From: Salinimicrobium sp035607535
GTDB taxonomy: Bacteria; Bacteroidota; Bacteroidia; Flavobacteriales; Flavobacteriaceae
DNA length: 64,000 nucleotides
Assembly: GCF_035607535.1 (NCBI RefSeq)
Contig: NZ_JAYDZX010000006.1
Coordinates: 62,001-126,000, forward strand
Reading direction: 5' to 3'
The notes beneath the pieces were generated by a model. That model did no database searches, had not been told where the DNA came from, and was given only the letters and a program-made list of their open reading frames with translations. The number at the start of each line of letters is the position of its first letter. The first letter of the stretch is position 1. Both the position numbers and the translations under genes were made by a program. Shown piece by piece: positions 60,286 through 64,000 of this stretch.

Positions 60286-60901
60286 CTGGCAGGTCTATAC
60301 TATTGGCTTCACCGCACAGCTGCTTTTCTCGGCGCGGCTCCTGTTTCAATGGATAGCTTCTGAAAAGCAGAAAAGAGTTCTTACCCCAACCAATTTCTGG
60401 AAGATCTCTCTTTTCGCTTCCTTTCTACTGTTCGTATATGGATATCTTCGAAGTGATTTTTCGATCATGCTGGGGCAGGCGCTTACCTACTTCATATACA
60501 TAAGAAATATTCAGCTTCAGGGAGAGTGGTCTAAAATGTCAAAATGGTTACAAGGTTTTATATACGGGTTCCCTTTTTTGATTTTGATCTACTCCTATAA
60601 CAACAACACCTATGATATTCAGAAGTTATTCTTCAATGAGGAAATACCTCTATGGCTACTGGTTTTGGGCTCTATAGCCCATATTGTCTTTACATTGCGT
60701 TTTATCTATCAATGGATCTATTCTGAAAAAATAAAGGAATCTGTACTGCCAATGGGCTTTTGGTTGCTCAGTTTGTCTGGAGCAGTTCTCATCCTGATCT
60801 ATGCGGTGCTTCGGAAGGATCCAGTACTTTTTATTGGTCATATGGTGGGAAGTATAATTTATGTTCGGAACATGATCCTGATAAGAAGAGAAGATGAGTA
60901 G
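60278..60901 (+). CDS. LAB_N (lipid-A-disaccharide synthase N-terminal) domain membrane protein, duplicated
   Basis: A 207-residue membrane protein with two LAB_N copies, about 1-80 and 122-203. They share the same pattern: 'LLFSARLLFQWIASEK' vs 'IVFTLRFIYQWIYSEK', 'TNFWKISLFASF' vs 'MGFWLLSLSGAV', and 'IMLGQALTYFIYIRN' vs 'LFIGHMVGSIIYVRN'. About six to seven transmembrane helices in total. The LAB_N domain is named after a part of some LpxB proteins but has no assigned activity; here LpxB itself is absent. It sits between a GT2 and a GT39 gene, with both junctions overlapping by ATGAGTAG. Confidence 0.85.
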   Translation: MSSWQVYTIGFTAQLLFSARLLFQWIASEKQKRVLTPTNFWKISLFASFLLFVYGYLRSDFSIMLGQALTYFIYIRNIQLQGEWSKMSKWLQGFIYGFPFLILIYSYNNNTYDIQKLFFNEEIPLWLLVLGSIAHIVFTLRFIYQWIYSEKIKESVLPMGFWLLSLSGAVLILIYAVLRKDPVLFIGHMVGSIIYVRNMILIRREDE

Positions 60902-62513
60902 AAATCAAAAATACCTGCTTTACATTCTGCTGGTTTGGGCTTTGATCTTCCTTGTTCACCTGGATGTGATCTATGTGAACATTATGGAGGCCAGGAATTT
61001 TATAACCGCCCGCGAGATGGTGACAAATGACAATTGGATCCTCACTACCATGAATGCCGAGGCTCGTTATGAAAAACCACCGTTACCCACCTGGCTTACG
61101 GCTCTAAGCGGATTGATCTTCGGGTTCACAAACCTCTTCGGAATGCGTCTTCCCGCCGCTTTGGTCACTCTACTTCTGTTGTACATTTTTTACAGGTTCA
61201 TTCCGAAGCTGGGAGTGAGCCTAAAACAGGCGTTTTTGGCAACTTTGATCCTCGCCAGTTCATTCTACATAGTCTTTATGGGCCGCAATGGACAATGGGA
61301 TATTTTCACCCATTCCTTTATGATGGTTGCAATCTTTTTTCTGTGGAACTTTTTTAGCAGTGAAAAGCACCTCTTCAAAAATGCCATTTTTGGGGCCGTA
61401 TTTCTGGGCTTGTCGTTTATGAGTAAAGGTCCTGTTTCCCTGTACGCACTATTCCTGCCTTTCCTTATTGCCTATGGCAGCACCTACAGTTTCAGGGGAT
61501 TTTTTAAAAAATGGAAAGCCTTCATCATCTTTTTGATCCTATCGGTCATTTTAAGCGGCTGGTGGTTCATTTACGTAAGGTTGGCCGATCCTGTTTCCTT
61601 TGTGGAGATCACAACGCGTGAAGCCACACGCTGGACCAATTATAATGTTAGACCTTTTTACTACTACTGGAGTTTTTTCACCCAAAGCGGGATCTGGACC
61701 ATTCCGGCCTTTGTTGCCCTGCTGTATCCTTATCTTAAGAACCGGGTCGTCAATAGGAAAGCCTATAAATTTTCCCTTTTTTGGACCCTTGCGGCTGTTG
61801 TTCTCCTCTCCCTTATTCCCGAAAAAAAATCGCGGTACCTGCTCCCGGTCCTTATTCCCATGGCAGTCAACACCAGCTTTTACGTGGAATATCTCTTTAG
61901 GAACTTCAATAAACTTCCCAAGAAAGAGAACTGGATTATCAACTTTAATCATGGTCTCATAGCAGGAATAGGTATTATTTTTCCCGTAGCCGCCTATTTT
62001 CTCCTGGAACTCGATGGCTATTGGTTCTGGTATATTTCGGCTTCAATTGTTCTGGCTTCTATAGGTATCGGCATTCTCTACTACCTTAAAAGGAGAAAAT
62101 ATCCACAGGTCTTCTACCTTACAGTCGCTTTTATCTGCGGAATTATAGTCTTTGCCTTTCCCCTTTCCAATGCTTTTCTGAAGAATCCTCAGTTCCGGAA
62201 TTTCGATGAGCTTCAGGAATTAGCTGAAGCTGAAGATTTTCAGGTTTATGAATACAAGGCTGAAACTCCTGAGATCATTTGGGAATATGGCGAACCTATT
62301 CCGAAGCTGTACAGAAATGACTCCGAATTACCTTCGGAAGAAAGGTTTGGTGTGATCCTAAGGGAAAAAGATTCAGCTTTAATAGATACTCTAAAAAGGG
62401 ATTTTGAGGTGCTCTCTTCAGAAAGATTTGACCTGAACTATGTCAACCCGGAAGCTTCGGGATATAAGGACAGGTTGATCAGGCAGTTTTACCTTTTGCA
62501 GCGGAAGGACTAA
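60894..62513 (+). CDS. GT39/ArnT-like polytopic glycosyltransferase
   Basis: A GT-C glycosyltransferase of 539 residues with about 11-13 transmembrane helices in the first 440 and a short soluble end. Near the N-terminus the text 'IMEARNFITAREMV' takes the place of the DE-A/T-R-Y motif of ArnT, with 'YEKPPLPTWLTAL' following; the usual first Asp is replaced, while Glu is kept. It would transfer a sugar from polyprenyl phosphate to lipid A or another envelope acceptor. It is the third gene of the GT2-LAB_N operon and overlaps the PAP2 gene tail-to-tail by 35 bases. A perfect copy of the dispersed palindrome lies inside. Confidence 0.88.
   Translation: MSRNQKYLLYILLVWALIFLVHLDVIYVNIMEARNFITAREMVTNDNWILTTMNAEARYEKPPLPTWLTALSGLIFGFTNLFGMRLPAALVTLLLLYIFYRFIPKLGVSLKQAFLATLILASSFYIVFMGRNGQWDIFTHSFMMVAIFFLWNFFSSEKHLFKNAIFGAVFLGLSFMSKGPVSLYALFLPFLIAYGSTYSFRGFFKKWKAFIIFLILSVILSGWWFIYVRLADPVSFVEITTREATRWTNYNVRPFYYYWSFFTQSGIWTIPAFVALLYPYLKNRVVNRKAYKFSLFWTLAAVVLLSLIPEKKSRYLLPVLIPMAVNTSFYVEYLFRNFNKLPKKENWIINFNHGLIAGIGIIFPVAAYFLLELDGYWFWYISASIVLASIGIGILYYLKRRKYPQVFYLTVAFICGIIVFAFPLSNAFLKNPQFRNFDELQELAEAEDFQVYEYKAETPEIIWEYGEPIPKLYRNDSELPSEERFGVILREKDSALIDTLKRDFEVLSSERFDLNYVNPEASGYKDRLIRQFYLLQRKD
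61376..61392. repeat. Dispersed palindrome, perfect copy inside the GT39 gene
   Basis: CAAAAATGCCATTTTTG is a perfect 8+1+8 palindrome in coding sequence, read as Lys-Asn-Ala-Ile-Phe after Phe, and followed by GGGCC. The same five residues give the trpC copy. It may be chance, but it matches the intergenic copies base for base except the centre. Confidence 0.45.
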
Positions 62514-63069
62514 AGTATTTCTTCAGCAATAACCGAAAAAGCCTGTAAAACAAAAACCCTATTACAATTCCAAAGATCCAGCCGGTGAGGATATCGCCGG
62601 GATAGTGAACGCCAATGTAGATACGGCTATAAGAGACGAGCAGTCCCCATACAATGAGCACTGCAAAAATGTGCTTCCAGTAGTCCTTTAAGATCAATCC
62701 CAGGAAAACCACCAATGCCGCTGAACTGGCCGCATGTGCAGAAAAATAGCCATACCTGCCGCACCGCACAGCTACAAAACGGGCATATTCCATAACCCCT
62801 TCCTGCCTGCAGGGCCGCGGGCGCTGAAAAAAGTGCTTAAAAACATTGGAAAGCTGATCTGTGCAGGTGATCACCGCCGCTATAAGAACCAGGCTGAGTA
62901 AAGTTTTCTTCCATCCTAAAGCCCGGTAGAGAAAGAAGACCAGCAGGGCGTAGAACGGTATAGAAGCAAACTTGTTGGTGATAAAATTCCAGAAATCATC
63001 CCAGGAAGGGTTTCCTAATTTGTTGAGAAACAGAAATATTTCCTGATCCAGTTCTACCAGCTGCTCCAT
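62479..63069 (-). CDS. PAP2-family phosphatase
   Basis: A 196-residue membrane protein with about five or six helices and the three-part PAP2 signature: 'VFKHFFQRPRP' (KxxxxxxRP), 'YFSAHAASSAAL' (SGH-like, here SAH) and 'SRIYIGVHYPGDI' (SRxxxxxHxxxD). The active His pair and Asp are present. It could act on undecaprenyl pyrophosphate, lipid A phosphate or phosphatidic acid. Its neighbours (lipid-linked glycosyltransferases) fit a lipid substrate. The second motif has Ala for Gly. It overlaps GT39 tail-to-tail and follows a small gene by 3 bases. Confidence 0.92.
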   Translation of the reverse strand: MEQLVELDQEIFLFLNKLGNPSWDDFWNFITNKFASIPFYALLVFFLYRALGWKKTLLSLVLIAAVITCTDQLSNVFKHFFQRPRPCRQEGVMEYARFVAVRCGRYGYFSAHAASSAALVVFLGLILKDYWKHIFAVLIVWGLLVSYSRIYIGVHYPGDILTGWIFGIVIGFLFYRLFRLLLKKYFSPSAAKGKTA

Positions 63070-63072
63070 GTC

Positions 63073-63300
63073 TTAGTCCTCGTATCTCGAGATCTCGCGG
63101 TCATAGAAGTCGGTCGCCTGTTGAATAAGACCTTCGGCTTCAGAAGCGAGTTCCTTTTCATCGGCCGCATCAAAATCTTCCAGCCATTCTACCTCATCGT
63201 TCTCAAGGTTAAGAATAAAACGGGGATATTCGGTATGCACTATAAAAATAGCATCGGGATAATCTGTGTTATCACCAAGTAGAAATTTTGGAAAATCCAT
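63073..63300 (-). CDS. Small acidic protein, unknown
   Basis: A 75-residue, strongly acidic cytoplasmic protein: 'FIVHTEYPRFILNLENDEVE' and 'DAADEKELASEAEGLIQQAT'. It has no signal peptide or membrane segment. The start ATG lies 8 bases after the MATE gene stop on the same strand (a GTG two codons upstream is the alternative), and its own stop lies 3 bases before the PAP2 start. So it is probably translated as part of a MATE-small-PAP2 transcript. No family is recognised. Confidence 0.75.
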   Translation of the reverse strand: MDFPKFLLGDNTDYPDAIFIVHTEYPRFILNLENDEVEWLEDFDAADEKELASEAEGLIQQATDFYDREISRYED

Positions 63301-63308
63301 AGTCACTT

Positions 63309-64000
63309 TTATATTTTGCTCCCTTCCGGCTCGCCCGAAGTGCCTGCCGTAATGAGTAATTTTTTACTTAAATAATTGAATCGAAGATACAACATTAAAG
63401 CAGATGCGCTAAGCCCGGCCAGTAATCCCAGCCAGATTCCCATACTTCCAAGAGCCGATTCTTTTCCCAGATACCAGGAGACGGGAAATCCTATGATCCA
63501 ATAAGCAATGAAACAGATGAGGGTGGGGAATTTCACATCCTGCAGACCTCTTAGCGCCCCCAGTATCACTACCTGCATCCCATCACTTAACTGAAATAAA
63601 GCTGCTATAATTAGTAATTGAGCTGCCAGTAAGATCACTTCCACGTTGTCAATATAGAGAGTTGGCAACCAGTCTTTGAGCAGGATAAAACCTACTGCAA
63701 ATACTGCTTCGATTAGGAAAACCAGCAAAAAAGTGGAAAAGGCTATCCGCCGTAACTCAGAATAATTCCCTTTTCCCTTCTGGTTTCCTACTCTTATTGT
63801 TGCCGTCACTCCCAGCCCCACAGCCACCATAAAGGTCATGGAGGCCAGATTGAGTGCAATTTGATTTGCTGCCTGCGGATTAGTTCCTAAAGTACCGGCA
63901 AGAAAAACTGTTGCGGTAAAGATCGCCACTTCAAACAGCATCTGCAAAGCAGTTGGAAAACCCAAAGCAAATAACCTCTTAAAAATGTCAATTTTAACCA
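63309..64000 (-). CDS. MATE-family efflux transporter, C-terminal part (start outside window)
   Basis: About 230 residues are present; the frame is open to the window edge and continues upstream of 'FPTALQMLFE'. They contain about seven transmembrane helices and the MATE text 'GTNPQAANQIALNLASMTFM', 'GVTATIRVGNQKGKGNY' and 'LIIAALFQLSDGMQVVILGALRGLQD', typical of NorM-type multidrug exporters driven by Na+ or H+. The gene is the first of a tight minus-strand cluster with the small acidic protein and PAP2. Confidence 0.92.
   Translation of the reverse strand, partial: VKIDIFKRLFALGFPTALQMLFEVAIFTATVFLAGTLGTNPQAANQIALNLASMTFMVAVGLGVTATIRVGNQKGKGNYSELRRIAFSTFLLVFLIEAVFAVGFILLKDWLPTLYIDNVEVILLAAQLLIIAALFQLSDGMQVVILGALRGLQDVKFPTLICFIAYWIIGFPVSWYLGKESALGSMGIWLGLLAGLSASALMLYLRFNYLSKKLLITAGTSGEPEGSKI

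Overview
The window looks like chromosomal DNA of a marine-type flavobacterium (Bacteroidota, Flavobacteriaceae, possibly near Gramella/Salegentibacter; the genus is inference). Signs in the sequence are at least twelve copies of the Bacteroidota -7 promoter box TAnnTTTG placed just upstream of genes, few Shine-Dalgarno sites, many lipoprotein and '...AQ' signal peptides, and gene families typical of that group (DUF1573, fasciclin lipoproteins, Nif3 next to a coiled-coil partner, acyl-CoA-binding protein, CarboxypepD_reg TonB receptor). There are no rRNA or tRNA genes, phage genes, transposase genes or CRISPR arrays. Most of the window is ordinary, densely packed core genome.

Layout. 1-7.2 kb: end of an RND efflux pump, an MscS channel, ankyrin and DUF1206 proteins, an Asp/Glu racemase-family protein, a secreted subtilase and a rhodanese. 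7.3-14.1 kb: complete tryptophan operon trpEGDCFBA, led by an 18-residue leader peptide with three adjacent Trp codons and a terminator hairpin, i.e. a classical ribosome-mediated attenuator. 14.1-18.6 kb: two tiny overlapping genes, a uracil-DNA-glycosylase-like protein and pyruvate carboxylase. 18.7-20.2 kb: gene-free array of tri-palindromic REP-like modules in alternating orientation, partly duplicated in tandem with a period near 630 bp. 20.2-29.3 kb: yaaA, rluD and a PASTA protein, ddl, coaD, a TonB-dependent receptor, an M14 peptidase lipoprotein and a NUDIX protein. 29.3-36 kb: pyrE, a SRPBCC protein, biotin ligase, rsfS-ftsH, then LUD-cdsA-psd-ACBP (phospholipid synthesis). 36-44.3 kb: valS, DUF1573, a PDZ aspartyl protease, an aminotransferase with murB, and two fasciclin lipoproteins. 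44.5-51.8 kb: small membrane protein, glycosyltransferase, ECF sigma factor, lipA-gap, a TPR hybrid histidine kinase and lpxK. 52-58.5 kb: Nif3 with a cysteine-less partner, a Cys-rich lipoprotein, lipoprotein MsrA, a K+/H+ antiporter, Ohr and MeaB. 58.5-64 kb: a sugar-nucleotide epimerase, a GT2/LAB_N/GT39 operon for lipid-linked glycosylation, PAP2, a small protein and the end of a MATE exporter.

The observations most worth a second look are: (1) the trp attenuator, with its anti-terminator strand lying on the leader stop codon; (2) a dispersed palindrome, CAAAAATGNCATTTTTG, found close upstream of several unrelated genes and also inside trpC and the GT39 gene; (3) the REP-like array; (4) the three-gene GT2-LAB_N-GT39 operon, whose two junctions are the same 8-nt start/stop overlap; (5) the pyrE/NUDIX divergent pair, whose start codons are 7 bp apart. 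Translation starts were moved downstream of the longest open frame wherever family length, signal peptide or promoter position demanded it.
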